Source of the DNA: Hydrogenophaga pseudoflava
Lineage (GTDB): Bacteria; Pseudomonadota; Gammaproteobacteria; Burkholderiales; Burkholderiaceae_C
Assembly: GCF_031020795.1 (NCBI RefSeq)
Contig: NZ_JAVHJP010000006.1
Span: 310,001 to 374,000 of the forward strand
Length of the DNA stretch: 64,000 bases
Reading direction: 5' to 3'
Under the pieces are notes generated by a model. That model searched no databases. It had not been told where the DNA came from and was given only the letters and a program-made list of their open reading frames with translations. Below, piece after piece: positions 36,401 to 48,137 of the stretch. The first letter of the stretch is position 1; the number at the start of each line of letters is the position of its first letter. The position numbers were made by a program, and so were the translations under genes.

Positions 36401-39392
36401 TCTGGCGCTCCGATTTCGGGTCGAAGAAGACCGGGCTGGCGATGGTGGCGGTGTGGACGACCGGGCCGTGGGGGCCGCCCTGGGAGATGTGGACCTTCTC
36501 GCCCATGCGGTTGAGTCCTCCCTTGACCAGGGCCATGGCAATCGAGCGGCCCAGGGTCGGGCTCATGTAGCTGGAGGTCACGTGGCCGACCATGGGGGCG
36601 GTCGGGCCGGTGGGCGCCTGGTTGAGGATCTGCGCGCCCTCGGTGAGCACCACCTTGGGGTCGTCGGGCAGCAGGCCGACCAGCTGCTTGCGGTCGGTGC
36701 GCACCGTGTCTTCGCGGGTCAGCGAACGCTTGCCCAGGCAGTCCTTGGTCTTGGTGACCAGGCCGCCCATGCCCAGGTCCATCGGCGTGACGGAACCGTC
36801 GGTGTCCTGGCCGATGATGATGTAGCCCTTCTCGGCACGCAGCACGTGCATGGTCTCGGTGCCGTAGGGGGTGATGTCGAACTCGGCCCCCGCGGCGTGG
36901 ATCGCTTCCCAGGCCTTCAGCCCGTCGTTGGCCGCCACATTGACTTCGTAGCAGCGCTCGCCCGAGAAGCTGATGCGCATGATGCGGGCCTTGAAACCGG
37001 CCACCGTGCCTTCGCGGTAGGACATGAACGGGAAGGACGCGTCGTCGAAGTCCACGTCCTTGCAGACCTTCTGCAGCACGGCACGGCTCTTGGGGCCGGC
37101 CACGATGGAGGTGGACCAGTGGTCAGTCGCGCTGGTCAGGTAGACCTTGAGGTGCGGCCACTCGGTCTGCAGCCAGCGTTCCATCCAGGCCAGCACGCGC
37201 GCCGCGCCGCCCGAGGTGGTGTGCATCAGGTAGTGGTTCTCGGCCAGGCGCACGGTCACGCCGTCGTCGAACACCATGCCGTTCTCGTCCAGCATCAGGC
37301 CGTAGCGGCACTTGCCGATCTCCAGCTTGGACCAGGCGTTGCTGTACATCCAGTTGAGCAGCACGCTGGCGTCCGGGCCCTGGATGTCGATCTTGCCCAG
37401 GGTGGAGCCGTCCAGCGTGCCCACGCCGTTGCGCACGGCCAGGGTCTCGCGGTGCACGGCGGCGTGCAGGTCTTCGCCCGGCCTGGGGTAGTACCAGGGG
37501 CGCTTCCACTGGCCCACGTCCTCGAACAGCGCCCCCTGCTTCACGTGCCAGTCGTGCATGGCGGTGGTGCGCACCGGGTCGAAGGCCTCGCCCAGCTCCA
37601 GGCCGGCCACGGCGCCGAAGGTGACCGGCGTGTAGTTGGGGCGGAAGGTGGTGGTGCCGACCTGCGGGATGGCCTTGCCCAGCGCCTGGGCCACGATGCC
37701 CATGCCGTTGATGTTGCCGGTCTTGCCCTGGTCGGTGCCGAAGCCCATGGCCGTGTAGCGCTTGACGTGTTCGATGGACTCGAAGCCTTCGCGCACCGCG
37801 AGGTGGATGTCGGACGCAGCCACGTCGTTCTGCAGGTCGACGAACTGCTTGGGCGCACGGCTCACCGGCTGGGCGTGGGGCACCAGCCAGAGGGCACGGA
37901 TGCCACCGGGGTCCCGCGCGGCCACGGCGGGAGCGGCCGCGCCGGCGGGCAGACCCAGGGCCTTGAGCGCCTGGGCCGCGGCCGCGGCGGCGCTGTCGGC
38001 GCAGGCCTTGAGCGTGAGCCGGCCCGCACAGGCACCGGCCGAGCGCTCGGACTGGGCCGCAGGACCGGGCAGGAAGGCCGCGAGCTCGTCGCTCCAGGCG
38101 GCTTTGCTGCCGGCCTGGCACTGCAGGTGGATCACCGGGCTGAAACCGCCGGAGAGCGCGACCAGGTCGCAGGCCAGTGCGCGGGGCTCGCCGGTCAGTC
38201 GGTCCTGGCCGTCGATGGCCTGCACCACCACGCCGGACACGCGCTTGCCGCCTCGCGCTTCGGTGACCACCTGGCCGGCCAGCACGGTGATGCCCGCGGC
38301 CTTGGCCTTCTGGCTCAGCGAGCCCGAGGGCTGGGCGCGCGCGTCGACCACCTGCACGCTGGCACCGGCGGCCTTGAGCGCCAGCGCCGCGTCGTAGCCG
38401 GCGTCGTTGTTGGTGAAGACCACGGCATTGCGGCCCGGCAGCACCGCGTAGCGGCGGATGTAGGTGGACACCGCGCCGGCCAGCATGATGCCGGGCAGGT
38501 CGTTGTTGCCGAACACCAGCGGGCGCTCGTGGGCACCGGTGGCGATCACCACCTGTTTCGCCCGCACACGCCACAGGCGTTCACGGAACACCGGTGCCTG
38601 GTCGGCGCTCAAGTGGTCGCCGCGGCGCTCGACCAGGGTCACCATGTCGTGGTCCTGGTAGCCAAAGGCGGTGGTGCGCGGCAGCACGGTCACGTCGGGC
38701 AGTGCGCCCAGTTCGGCCAGGGCCTGAGCCCCCCACTGGGCCGCCGGCTGGCCATCGACCTGTTCATCGCTGGACAGCAGCCAGCCACCGGCCTCGGCCT
38801 GTTCGTCGCACAGCAGCACGCGGGCCCCGGCGCGGGCCGCCGACAGCGCAGCCGTCAGGCCGGCGATGCCGGCACCGACCACCAGCACATCACAGTGTGC
38901 GAAACGTTTGTCGTAGCGGTCGGGGTCGTGTTCGGTGGGCGAGACGCCCAGGCCGCTGGCCTTGCGGATGTGCTTCTCGAAGAAGTGCCAGGCGGCCTGC
39001 GAGGCCATGAAGGTCTTGTAGTAGAAGCCGGCCGGGATCAGGCGCGCAAACCAGCCGTTGAGCGCGCCGGTGTCGAACTCGATGCTGGGTTTGGCGTGGA
39101 TGGACCGGGCGCTCAGGCCCTCGACCAGCGACACCTCGGTCATGCGCGCGTTGGGCACGGTGCGGTTGCCGTCGAACAGCTGCACCAGCGCATTGGGTTC
39201 CTCCACGCCGGCCGACAGGATGCCGCGCGGGCGGTGGTACTTCCAGCTGCGCGCGACCATGCAGACGCCGTTGGCCAGCAGGGCCGAGGCCAGCGTGTCG
39301 CCCTCCAGGCCCTGGTACGGGCGGCCGTTGAAGCGGAAGTTGAGGGCGCGGCGGCGGTCGACGCGGCCACCGGCGGACAGGCGGGCGCTCAT
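36393..39392 (-). CDS. soxA: Sarcosine oxidase alpha subunit
   Basis: This is a 999-residue alpha subunit. Residues about 15-90 form a [2Fe-2S]-ferredoxin-like domain, as in related enzymes, with NFRFNGRPYQGLEGDTLA and GVCMVARSWKYHRPRG. Residues about 165-560 hold the NAD-binding domain beginning VLVVGAGIAGLTAALSAARAG. From about 600 to the end is the GcvT-like tetrahydrofolate domain. Heterotetrameric sarcosine oxidase oxidises sarcosine to glycine and makes 5,10-methylene-tetrahydrofolate plus H2O2. An eight-base overlap joins it to soxG and a 4-bp overlap to soxD. The length equals the family standard. Confidence 0.94.
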   Translation of the reverse strand: MSARLSAGGRVDRRRALNFRFNGRPYQGLEGDTLASALLANGVCMVARSWKYHRPRGILSAGVEEPNALVQLFDGNRTVPNARMTEVSLVEGLSARSIHAKPSIEFDTGALNGWFARLIPAGFYYKTFMASQAAWHFFEKHIRKASGLGVSPTEHDPDRYDKRFAHCDVLVVGAGIAGLTAALSAARAGARVLLCDEQAEAGGWLLSSDEQVDGQPAAQWGAQALAELGALPDVTVLPRTTAFGYQDHDMVTLVERRGDHLSADQAPVFRERLWRVRAKQVVIATGAHERPLVFGNNDLPGIMLAGAVSTYIRRYAVLPGRNAVVFTNNDAGYDAALALKAAGASVQVVDARAQPSGSLSQKAKAAGITVLAGQVVTEARGGKRVSGVVVQAIDGQDRLTGEPRALACDLVALSGGFSPVIHLQCQAGSKAAWSDELAAFLPGPAAQSERSAGACAGRLTLKACADSAAAAAAQALKALGLPAGAAAPAVAARDPGGIRALWLVPHAQPVSRAPKQFVDLQNDVAASDIHLAVREGFESIEHVKRYTAMGFGTDQGKTGNINGMGIVAQALGKAIPQVGTTTFRPNYTPVTFGAVAGLELGEAFDPVRTTAMHDWHVKQGALFEDVGQWKRPWYYPRPGEDLHAAVHRETLAVRNGVGTLDGSTLGKIDIQGPDASVLLNWMYSNAWSKLEIGKCRYGLMLDENGMVFDDGVTVRLAENHYLMHTTSGGAARVLAWMERWLQTEWPHLKVYLTSATDHWSTSIVAGPKSRAVLQKVCKDVDFDDASFPFMSYREGTVAGFKARIMRISFSGERCYEVNVAANDGLKAWEAIHAAGAEFDITPYGTETMHVLRAEKGYIIIGQDTDGSVTPMDLGMGGLVTKTKDCLGKRSLTREDTVRTDRKQLVGLLPDDPKVVLTEGAQILNQAPTGPTAPMVGHVTSSYMSPTLGRSIAMALVKGGLNRMGEKVHISQGGPHGPVVHTATIASPVFFDPKSERQNA

Positions 39393-39697
39393 TTCGAAGC
39401 TCCTTGGTTCACATGGGCGGCGAATTCGGCGGGCACGGGTTCACCGATCTTCCAGGTCGCTTCAAAGCGGTAGTTCACGGTGTGGCGCAGCGCGTTGAAC
39501 CAGCGGCCGCAGCCGGCCGAGTGGCGCCACTGCTCGTGGTGCAGACCCTTGGGGTTCTCGCGCATGAACACGTAGTCGCCCCACTGGCGGTCGTCCATGG
39601 CCTCGGAGTTCAGCGGGCGCACGATGCCGCCCTCGCCACCGCAGGTGAATTCGATCTCGGCACGGGTGCCGCAGTACGGACAGTTGATTTGCAACAT
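39389..39697 (-). CDS. soxD: Sarcosine oxidase delta subunit
   Basis: This is a 102-residue delta subunit that binds one zinc ion. The ligands are all present: C6 and C9 (CPYCG), H59 and C63 (RHSAGCGRWF). The DRQWGDYVFMRENPKGLHHEQW centre (read in two parts) is characteristic. It overlaps soxA by 4 bp and lies 19 bp after soxB. Its role in the tetramer is structural. Confidence 0.95.
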   Translation of the reverse strand: MLQINCPYCGTRAEIEFTCGGEGGIVRPLNSEAMDDRQWGDYVFMRENPKGLHHEQWRHSAGCGRWFNALRHTVNYRFEATWKIGEPVPAEFAAHVNQGASK

Positions 39698-39716
39698 GGT
39701 CGGGTTCCTCAGTGGC

Positions 39717-40961
39717 TCAGTGGGCGACGCCAGCCGCGCCGTGTTCGTCGATCAGGTGGCCGTTGTAGAAACGGTCCAGGCACAGCGAGGCGTTGAGTTC
39801 GTGCGGCCGGTCCTGTGCGACCGTGTAGGCCATGGCCCAGCCCGATCCCGGCGTGGCCTTGAAGCCGCCGGTGCCCCAGCCGCAGTTGATGTAGAGCCCC
39901 TTGACCGGGGTCAGGCCGATGATCGGGCAGGCGTCGGGCGAGACGTCCACGATGCCGCCCCACTGGCGGTTCATGCGCACGCGCGAAAACATCGGGAACA
40001 TCTCGACGATGGCCTGCAGCGTGTGCTCGATGGTCTGGTAGCTGCCGCGCTGGCCGTAGCCGTTGTACTGGTCCACACCGGCACCGATCACCAGGTCGCC
40101 CTTGTCGGACTGGCTGATGTAGGCGTGGATGGCGTTGCTCATCAGCACGCAGGGGAAGATGGGCTTGAGCGGCTCGGACACCAGGGCCTGCAGCGGCTTG
40201 CTCTCGATCGGCAGGCGGATGCCGGCCATGCTGGCGATCACGCTCGAATGACCGGCCGAGACGATGGCGACCTTCTTGGCCTTGATGAAGCCCTTGACCG
40301 TGTCCACGCCGGTCACCTGCCCGCCCTCACGGCCGATGCCGATGACTTCGCAGTTCTGGATGATGTCCACGCCGCGCGCGTCGGCCGCGCGGGCAAAGCC
40401 CCAGGCCACCGCGTCGTGGCGCGCCACACCGCCGCGCCGTTGCAGCGAGGCGCCCAGCACCGGGTAGCGCGTGTTGAGGTTGATGTACGGGATCATTTCC
40501 TTGATCTGCGCGGGCGTCACCACCTCGCCGTCCACGCCGTTCAGGCGGTTGGCGTTGACGCGGCGCTCGATGTCGCGCATCTCCTGCAGCGTGTGACCCA
40601 GGTTGAGCACGCCCCGCTGGCTGAACATCACGTTGTAGTTCAGGTCCTGCGACAGGCCTTCCCACAGCTGCATGGACTTCTCGTACAGCGCCGTGGACTC
40701 GTCCCACAGGTAGTTGGAGCGCACGATGGTGGTGTTGCGCGCCGTGTTGCCGCCGCCCAGGTAGCCCTTCTCGATCACGGCGACGTTGCGCACGCCGTGT
40801 TCCTTGGCCAGGTAGTAGGCGGTGGCCAGGCCGTGGCCACCGGCGCCGACCACGACCACGTCGTACTCGCGCTTGGGCTCGGGCGAGCGCCACTGCTTCT
40901 GCCAGCCCTCGTGGTAGGACATGCTGTTGCGCAGCAGGGACCAGATGGAAAAGTTCTGCAT
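39717..40961 (-). CDS. soxB: Sarcosine oxidase beta subunit
   Basis: This is a 414-residue flavoprotein that carries the catalytic FAD and the FMN bound through a histidine. The dinucleotide motif is [18 protein letters not shown] (about residues 35-52). H182 in VARHDAVAW is the likely covalent FMN attachment site. The C-terminal [16 protein letters not shown] is the sarcosine-oxidase signature. It is the first sox gene, 26 bp downstream of the sdaA stop on the - strand. It works with SoxA, SoxD and SoxG. Confidence 0.94.
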   Translation of the reverse strand: MQNFSIWSLLRNSMSYHEGWQKQWRSPEPKREYDVVVVGAGGHGLATAYYLAKEHGVRNVAVIEKGYLGGGNTARNTTIVRSNYLWDESTALYEKSMQLWEGLSQDLNYNVMFSQRGVLNLGHTLQEMRDIERRVNANRLNGVDGEVVTPAQIKEMIPYINLNTRYPVLGASLQRRGGVARHDAVAWGFARAADARGVDIIQNCEVIGIGREGGQVTGVDTVKGFIKAKKVAIVSAGHSSVIASMAGIRLPIESKPLQALVSEPLKPIFPCVLMSNAIHAYISQSDKGDLVIGAGVDQYNGYGQRGSYQTIEHTLQAIVEMFPMFSRVRMNRQWGGIVDVSPDACPIIGLTPVKGLYINCGWGTGGFKATPGSGWAMAYTVAQDRPHELNASLCLDRFYNGHLIDEHGAAGVAH

Positions 40962-40987
40962 GGTGGGAGGTCTTTCTCTCTACTCTT

Positions 40988-42364
40988 TCAGCACTCGACG
41001 ATGTTCACGGCCAGTCCGCCTCGGGACGTTTCCTTGTATTTGGTCAGCATGTCCGCGCCGGTCTGGCGCATGGTCTTGATGACCTTGTCCAGGCTGACGA
41101 AGTGGGTGCCGTCGCCGCGCAGCGCCATGCGCGCCGCGTTGATGGCTTTGACGGATGCGATGGCGTTGCGCTCGATGCAGGGGATCTGCACCAGCCCGCC
41201 CACCGGGTCGCAGGTCAGGCCCAGGTGGTGTTCCATGCCGATCTCGGCCGCGTTCTCCACCTGCTCGGGCGTGCCGCCCAGCACCTGCGCCAGCGCACCC
41301 GACGCCATCGAGCAGGCCACCCCCACCTCGCCCTGGCAGCCGACCTCGGCACCGCTGATGCTGGCGTTTTCCTTGTAGAGGATGCCGATGGCCGCGGCCG
41401 TGAGCAGGAAGTCGATCACCCCCTGCTCATTGGCACCGGGAATGAAGCGTGCGTAGTAGTGCAGCACCGCGGGCACGATCCCCGCCGCGCCGTTGGTGGG
41501 CGCCGTCACCACGCGGCCTCCGGCGGCGTTCTCTTCGTTCACCGCCAGCGCGTACAGGTTGATCCAGTCCATCACCTGCAGCGGGTCTTTCAGCGCGGCC
41601 TCTGGATGTGCGGTCAGCGAGCGGTGCAGCTCGCCCGCGCGGCGCTTGACCTTGAAGCCGCCGGGCAGAGTGCCTTCGGTGGCGATGCCGCGCTTGACGC
41701 AGGCCTGCATCACGGACCAGATCTTGAGCAGGCCGGCGCGCACGGTGTCGGCGTCGCGCCAGACCAGCTCGTTGCGCCACATCACCTGCGCGATGCTCAG
41801 CCCGCTTTGCTGGCAGCGCTGCAGCAGCTCGTCGCCGGTGGTGAAGGGGTATGGCAGCGGCGTGGCGTCGGGCACCAGGGCGTGCTGGCCGGCCTCGTCC
41901 TGACCGATCACGAAACCGCCGCCCACCGAGTAGTAGGTCTTGTCCAGCAGCACAGCGCCCTGCGCGTCCATCGCCCACAGCCGCATGCCGTTGGGGTGGA
42001 AGGGCAGCGGCTTGCGCAGCATCTTCAGGCCCTCGCGCTCGTCGAAAGCGATGGGGTGCGTGCCCAGCAGGCTCAGGGTCTTGCTCTCGCGCAGCGCCGC
42101 CAGGCGCGGCGCGATGCTGTCGGGGTCCACCAGGTCGGGCTCTTCGCCCTCCAGGCCGAGCAGCACGGCCTTGTCGCTGCCATGGCCCTTGCCGGTCGCG
42201 CCCAGCGAGCCGTACAACTCGCAGCGCACGGCCTGCACGGCGTCCAGCAGGCCGCCGTCGCGCAGGGCCAGCGCGAACCGGTGCGCCGCCCGCATAGGCC
42301 CCACGGTGTGCGAGCTGCTCGGACCGATGCCGATCTTGAAGAGGTCGAAGGTGCTCAGTGCCAT
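40988..42364 (-). CDS. sdaA: L-serine ammonia-lyase (iron-sulfur type)
   Basis: This is a 458-residue single-chain L-serine deaminase with both domains. The N-terminal part has [18 protein letters not shown], and the C-terminal part the Fe-S cysteines in [10 protein letters not shown] and [17 protein letters not shown]. It converts serine from the GlyA reaction into pyruvate and ammonia, the outlet of the betaine route. In Pseudomonas sdaB accompanies glyA1 and soxBDAG in the same way. It begins 17 bp downstream of the glyA stop and precedes soxB by 26 bp. Name may be sdaA or sdaB, as both encode this family. Confidence 0.93.
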   Translation of the reverse strand: MALSTFDLFKIGIGPSSSHTVGPMRAAHRFALALRDGGLLDAVQAVRCELYGSLGATGKGHGSDKAVLLGLEGEEPDLVDPDSIAPRLAALRESKTLSLLGTHPIAFDEREGLKMLRKPLPFHPNGMRLWAMDAQGAVLLDKTYYSVGGGFVIGQDEAGQHALVPDATPLPYPFTTGDELLQRCQQSGLSIAQVMWRNELVWRDADTVRAGLLKIWSVMQACVKRGIATEGTLPGGFKVKRRAGELHRSLTAHPEAALKDPLQVMDWINLYALAVNEENAAGGRVVTAPTNGAAGIVPAVLHYYARFIPGANEQGVIDFLLTAAAIGILYKENASISGAEVGCQGEVGVACSMASGALAQVLGGTPEQVENAAEIGMEHHLGLTCDPVGGLVQIPCIERNAIASVKAINAARMALRGDGTHFVSLDKVIKTMRQTGADMLTKYKETSRGGLAVNIVEC

Positions 42365-42380
42365 CTTGGGCTTCCGGGCT

Positions 42381-43640
42381 TCAGCCGTAGACCGGGAAGG
42401 CCGCGGTCAGCGCGGCCACATCGGCGCGCACGCGGGCCATCACCGCCTCGTCGGTCGGGTGGTCCAGCAGATCGGCGATCAGGTGGCCGACCTTGATCGC
42501 TTCGGCTTCCTTGAAGCCGCGCGTGGTCATGGCGGGCGAGCCCAGGCGCACGCCGCTGGTCACCATCGGCTTCTCCGGGTCGTTGGGGATGGCGTTCTTG
42601 TTGACCGTGATGTGGGCGCTGCCCAGCAGGGCTTCGGCGGCCTTGCCGGTCATGCCCTTGGCGCGCAGATCCACCAGCATCACGTGGCTCTCGGTGCGGC
42701 CGCTGACGATGCGCAGGCCGCGCGCCACCAGGGTGTCGGCCAGCGCGGCGGCGTTCTTCACCACCTGCTGCTGGTAGGCCCTGAACTCGGGGCTCAGCGC
42801 CTCACCGAAGGCCACGGCCTTGGCCGCGATCACGTGCATCAGCGGGCCACCCTGCAGGCCGGGGAAGATGGCGCTGTTGATCGCCTTCTCGTGCTCGGGG
42901 CGCATCAGGATGATGCCGCCGCGCGGTCCGCGCAGGCTTTTGTGCGTGGTGCTGGTGACGATGTCGGCGTGCGGGATGGGGTTCGGGTACTCGCCCGCCG
43001 CGATCAGGCCGGCGTAGTGCGCCATGTCCACCATCAGCAACGCGCCGACGTCCTTGGCGACCTTGGCGAAGCGCTCGAAGTCGATGCGCAGGGCGTAGGC
43101 CGAAGCGCCGGCGATGATGATCTTGGGCTTGCTCTCGTGGGCCTTGCGCTCCATCGCGTCGTAGTCGATTTCTTCCTTCTCGTTCAGGCCGTAGCTGACG
43201 ACGTTGAACCACTTGCCCGACATGTTCAGCGCCATGCCGTGCGAGAGGTGGCCGCCTTCGGCCAGGTTCATGCCCATGAAGGTGTCGCCCGGCTTCATGA
43301 AGGCCATGAACACGGCCTCGTTGGCCTGTGCACCCGAGTGCGGCTGCACGTTGGCACCCCAGCCGTGCGCGTCGGCACCGAAGAGCTGCTTGACGCGATC
43401 GATCGCCAGCTGCTCGGCCTGGTCGACGAATTCGCAGCCACCGTAGTAGCGCCTGCCGGGGTAGCCCTCGGCGTACTTGTTGGTGAGCTGGCTGCCCTGG
43501 GCCTGCATGACGGACGGCGAGGTGTAGTTCTCGCTGGCGATCAGCTCGATGTGCTGTTCCTGGCGCTGGTGCTCCTGCTGGACGATGGACCACAGGGCCG
43601 GATCGGACGCCTGCAGGGACTGCTTCTGGTAGCTGAACAT
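42381..43640 (-). CDS. glyA: Serine hydroxymethyltransferase
   Basis: This is a 419-residue PLP enzyme that joins glycine with 5,10-methylene-tetrahydrofolate to form serine. Motifs: [14 protein letters not shown], the PLP-lysine region [13 protein letters not shown] and the C-terminal [14 protein letters not shown]. Both products of sarcosine oxidase are its substrates, which explains its position at the head of the sox operon. The start at 43640 has GAGGAAAC 6-12 bp upstream; an in-frame upstream ATG adds a charged leader and is rejected. In related organisms a second housekeeping glyA exists elsewhere. Confidence 0.95.
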   Translation of the reverse strand: MFSYQKQSLQASDPALWSIVQQEHQRQEQHIELIASENYTSPSVMQAQGSQLTNKYAEGYPGRRYYGGCEFVDQAEQLAIDRVKQLFGADAHGWGANVQPHSGAQANEAVFMAFMKPGDTFMGMNLAEGGHLSHGMALNMSGKWFNVVSYGLNEKEEIDYDAMERKAHESKPKIIIAGASAYALRIDFERFAKVAKDVGALLMVDMAHYAGLIAAGEYPNPIPHADIVTSTTHKSLRGPRGGIILMRPEHEKAINSAIFPGLQGGPLMHVIAAKAVAFGEALSPEFRAYQQQVVKNAAALADTLVARGLRIVSGRTESHVMLVDLRAKGMTGKAAEALLGSAHITVNKNAIPNDPEKPMVTSGVRLGSPAMTTRGFKEAEAIKVGHLIADLLDHPTDEAVMARVRADVAALTAAFPVYG

Positions 43641-43721
43641 GGGTGTTTCCTCGGGTCTTGTAGGGAGATTCGAACTGGGACGAATCTTCGTTTTCCTGAC
43701 CCGGTGGCGCTGCGCTGGACA

Positions 43722-43770
43722 CGCCAATTTCTGTTCCCATTCCGACATCCGCAGGCGTCTGATTCCGACA
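43722..43770 (-). promoter_or_regulatory. Two direct repeats of a GbdR-type motif upstream of glyA-sox
   Basis: Read on the - strand, TGTCGGAAT occurs twice, at 43762-43770 and 43739-43747, exactly 23 bp apart, about two helical turns. The copy nearer the gene continues as five bases, then CAGAAATTGGCG (43722-43733). That whole arrangement recurs before choX (48098-48123) with the same spacing. The motifs lie 82-130 bp before the glyA ATG. The remaining part of the 154-base gap to betA holds no gene. The regulator is probably GbdR, by pathway logic. Confidence 0.55.
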
Positions 43771-43794
43771 TGTGTCGGCCGGCGCCCGCGGGGG

Positions 43795-45465
43795 TCAGCG
43801 CTGCTGCGCCTGCCAATTCGGATGCAGCCACACCGGTGCGTCCGAGGGCGGCAGCGCCCGGCCCTTGATCGCGTCCGCGATCTTCTCGGCCATCATGATG
43901 GTGGGCACGTTGAGGTTGCCGCTGACGATGACCGGCATGATGGACGCGTCCACCACACGAAGGCCCTGCACGCCGTGCACCCGGCCCTGCCCGTCCACCA
44001 CCGCCAGCTCGTCGTGCCCCATGCGGCAGGAGCAGCTGGGGTGGTAGGCCGTCTCGGCCTGGCTGCGGATGTGTTCGTCGATCTCTGCGTCGCTGCGCAC
44101 CTGGGCCGTGGGCGACAGCTCCTGGGCGCGGTAGCGGTCAAAGGCCTGCTGCGCGAACACCTCGCGGGTGAGGCGGATGGCCGCACGGAACTCCTTGCGG
44201 TCCTGCTCGGTGCTCATGTAGTTGAAGCGGATCTCGGGCGCGTCGCGGTGGCTGGTGCTGCGGATGCGCACATGGCCGCGGCTGGTCGAGCGCATGGGCC
44301 CCACATGGGCCTGGAAGCCGTGGCCTTCCACCGTGGCGCTGCCGTCGTAGCGCACCGCCATCGGCAGGAAGTGGTACTGCAGGTCGGGGTGCTTGACACC
44401 CGCGTCGCTGCGGATGAAGCCGCCGGACTCGAAGTGGTTGGTCGCCCCCAGGCCGGTGCGCGTGAGCAGCCACTGCGCACCGATGGCCCCCATGGCCAGC
44501 GGCTTGGTGGCCGCGTAGAGCGTGATCGGTTCCTTGCAGGCGTACTGCACATAGGTTTCCAGGTGGTCCTGCAGGTTCTCGCCCACACCACGCCGGTCCG
44601 CCACCACCGGGATGCCCAGTGATCGCAGCAGGTCCGCGGGGCCCACGCCCGAGAGCTGCAGCAGCTGCGGCGACTGGATGGCCCCGGCGCTGAGGAGGAC
44701 CTCGCGCCGCGCCCGGTACACCACCTTCTGCCCGCCCTGCTCCACCTCCACCCCGACCGCGCGGGGCTGCGCCCTGCCCTCGAACACGATGCGCGAGACC
44801 GCGGTGCCGGTGTGCAGTGTGACGTTGCCACGCTGCAGGGCCGGACGCAGGTAAGCCATGGCCGTGCTCCAGCGCCGGCCCTTGTGCACCGTCATGTCCA
44901 TGGGGCCGAAGCCTTCCTGCCGGTGGCCGTTCATGTCGGCGGTGTAGCCGTAGCCGGCCTGCTGGCCGGCCTCGACGAAGGCGTTGTAGAGCGGGTTCTT
45001 GCACGCCCCGGTGGACACCTTCAGCGGGCCGTCCGAGCCGCGGTACTCGTCGCCGCCCCGCTCCCGGGTCTCGGACTTGCGGAAGTACGGCAGGCAGTGT
45101 GCGTAGCGCCATTCGGGCAGCCCGAACTGTTCGGCCCAGCCGTTGTAGTCCTCGGCGTGGCCGCGGATGTAGACCATGCCGTTGATGCTGCTGGAGCCGC
45201 CGATGGTCTTGCCGCGCGGGCAGTGGATGCGACGGTTGTTCATGCCGGGGTCCGCCTCCGCCTCGAACTGCCAGCTGTAGCGCGGGTTGGCCATGGGGTA
45301 GGCGAACGCGCTGGGCATGTGGATGAACAGGTGGTGGTCCATCGGGCCGGCCTCCAGCACCAGGACCTTCAGGTCCAGGTCTTCGCCCAGCCGGTAGGCC
45401 AGGGTGCTGCCGGCCGAACCGGCGCCGATGATGATGTAGTCGAATTCTGCGGCTCGCATGGTCAT
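43795..45465 (-). CDS. betA: Choline dehydrogenase
   Basis: This is a 556-residue GMC-family flavoprotein that oxidises choline to betaine aldehyde. The FAD motif [16 protein letters not shown] is at residues about 11-26. GMC signatures follow, [14 protein letters not shown] and [13 protein letters not shown], with the catalytic histidine in HPSCSCRMG. It is membrane-associated in known relatives and feeds the quinone pool. It follows betB by 48 bp. The second in-frame ATG (45459) is equally possible; neither start has a clear ribosome-binding site. A relative acting on other alcohols is possible, but betB and choX support choline. Confidence 0.9.
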   Translation of the reverse strand: MTMRAAEFDYIIIGAGSAGSTLAYRLGEDLDLKVLVLEAGPMDHHLFIHMPSAFAYPMANPRYSWQFEAEADPGMNNRRIHCPRGKTIGGSSSINGMVYIRGHAEDYNGWAEQFGLPEWRYAHCLPYFRKSETRERGGDEYRGSDGPLKVSTGACKNPLYNAFVEAGQQAGYGYTADMNGHRQEGFGPMDMTVHKGRRWSTAMAYLRPALQRGNVTLHTGTAVSRIVFEGRAQPRAVGVEVEQGGQKVVYRARREVLLSAGAIQSPQLLQLSGVGPADLLRSLGIPVVADRRGVGENLQDHLETYVQYACKEPITLYAATKPLAMGAIGAQWLLTRTGLGATNHFESGGFIRSDAGVKHPDLQYHFLPMAVRYDGSATVEGHGFQAHVGPMRSTSRGHVRIRSTSHRDAPEIRFNYMSTEQDRKEFRAAIRLTREVFAQQAFDRYRAQELSPTAQVRSDAEIDEHIRSQAETAYHPSCSCRMGHDELAVVDGQGRVHGVQGLRVVDASIMPVIVSGNLNVPTIMMAEKIADAIKGRALPPSDAPVWLHPNWQAQQR

Positions 45466-45513
45466 CCGGACAGGCGCGCGCGGCGCTGGAAAAGAGGAAG
45501 AGCGGAAGCGGTG

Positions 45514-46971
<1,458 letters not shown>

Positions 46972-46981
46972 GGCGGGACGC

Positions 46982-47920
46982 TTACTTCGCCAGTGCGGCC
47001 TTGACCGCTTCCAGGCCGGGCTTGCCGTCGAAGGTGGTCACGCCCACCAGCCACTTGTCAACGGTGTCCGGGTGCTTCTTGAGGTAGGCCCGCGCCGCGG
47101 CGTTGGGCTTGACCTTGTTGAGGATCGGGCCCATCACCTCGTTCTCGATGCCGGTGCTGAACTGCAGGTTCTTGAGGAAGGCGTTGACGTTGGGACAGCG
47201 CTTCTCGTACGACGGCGGAATGGCGGTGTAGACCTTGGCCTCGCCCAGGTTGGGTCCGAACACCTCGTCGCCGCCCGAGAGGTAGCTCATCTTGAGCTGC
47301 ACGTTCATGGGGTGCGGCTCCCAGCCCAGGAACACGATGGCTTTCTGCTCCTTGACCGCGCGCTGCGCCGAGACCAGCATGCCGGCCTCGCTGGACTCCA
47401 CCAGCTTGAACGACTTCAGGCCGAACTTGTTGTCCTTGATCATGCCGGCGATGAGGGCGTTGCCGTCGTTGCCAGGCTCGATGCCGTGGATCTTGCCGTC
47501 CAGCTCCTTCTCGAACTTCGCGATGTCGTTGAAGGTCTTGAGGCCCTTGTCGTACAGGTAGGTCGGCACGGCCAGCGTGTACTTCGCTCCTACCAGGTTG
47601 GGCGTGTCCAGCACCTTGATGTCACCCGCCTTCACGAAGGGCTCGATGACCGGCGTCATCGACGGGTTCCAGTAGCCCAGGAACGCGTCGATCTGTTTCT
47701 TCTTCATGCCGGCGAACACGATGGGCACGGATGCGATGGTGACCTTGGGCTGGTAGCCCAGGCCTTCGAGCACGACCGAGGCCAGCCCTGTGGTGGCGGC
47801 GATGTCGCTCCAGCCCACATCGGCGAAGTTGACGGTCCTGCAACTGGCGTCGTCGGCGAGCGCCTGCTGTCCTGTCAACAAGCTCACTGCGGCGAGTACT
47901 CCTGCTACCTTCATCTGCAT
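46982..47920 (-). CDS. choX: Periplasmic choline-binding protein (ChoX-like)
   Basis: This is a 312-residue binding protein of the OpuAC family. A signal peptide ([20 protein letters not shown]) runs to about residue 22, and the mature chain has [26 protein letters not shown] and [11 protein letters not shown], whose aromatics form the quaternary-amine cage. It matches the choline-binding ChoX/BetX group. The ATG at 47920 has GGAG 7 bases upstream; an in-frame ATG at 47914 is the alternative. It is co-transcribed with betB and betA but has no membrane partner genes beside it; the ABC core at 28203-30105 is the likely partner. Confidence 0.88.
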   Translation of the reverse strand: MQMKVAGVLAAVSLLTGQQALADDASCRTVNFADVGWSDIAATTGLASVVLEGLGYQPKVTIASVPIVFAGMKKKQIDAFLGYWNPSMTPVIEPFVKAGDIKVLDTPNLVGAKYTLAVPTYLYDKGLKTFNDIAKFEKELDGKIHGIEPGNDGNALIAGMIKDNKFGLKSFKLVESSEAGMLVSAQRAVKEQKAIVFLGWEPHPMNVQLKMSYLSGGDEVFGPNLGEAKVYTAIPPSYEKRCPNVNAFLKNLQFSTGIENEVMGPILNKVKPNAAARAYLKKHPDTVDKWLVGVTTFDGKPGLEAVKAALAK

Positions 47921-48097
47921 GTCTGCTCCAGCTGGAAAAGGCGACGCCGACCCGCTGGACCGTTGACCAGAACGGGCCGCGCCAGTGGGGAACACTTCCC
48001 CAAGGAAGTGCGCGGATTGCGCCCGTCACCGCGGTCAGCGGGTGGTGGTGCGCCGCTGCATGTTGCGGCGCCTCGGCGACCTGCGGTTAGCTGCAGA

Positions 48098-48127
48098 CGC
48101 CAGTTTCTGGCCTGATTCCGACACCCG
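48098..48127 (-). promoter_or_regulatory. GbdR-type motif upstream of choX-betB-betA
   Basis: Read on the - strand, TGTCGGAAT, five bases, then CAGAAACTGGCG (48123 down to 48098) matches the proximal glyA motif at 20 of 21 defined positions with identical spacing. It lies 178-203 bp before the choX ATG, just beyond the kinase gene end. A shared activator for both operons is the simplest reading. The rest of 47921-48137 shows no gene. Confidence 0.55.
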
Positions 48128-48137
48128 GTTCGCTGAA

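Noticed and set aside
36069..39473. A very long open frame on the + strand opposite soxA and soxG (over 1100 codons)
   Set aside because: It is exactly antisense to well-supported sox genes, is composed of low-complexity H/R/G/A-rich sequence and matches no family. In high-GC DNA such antisense frames are common shadows.
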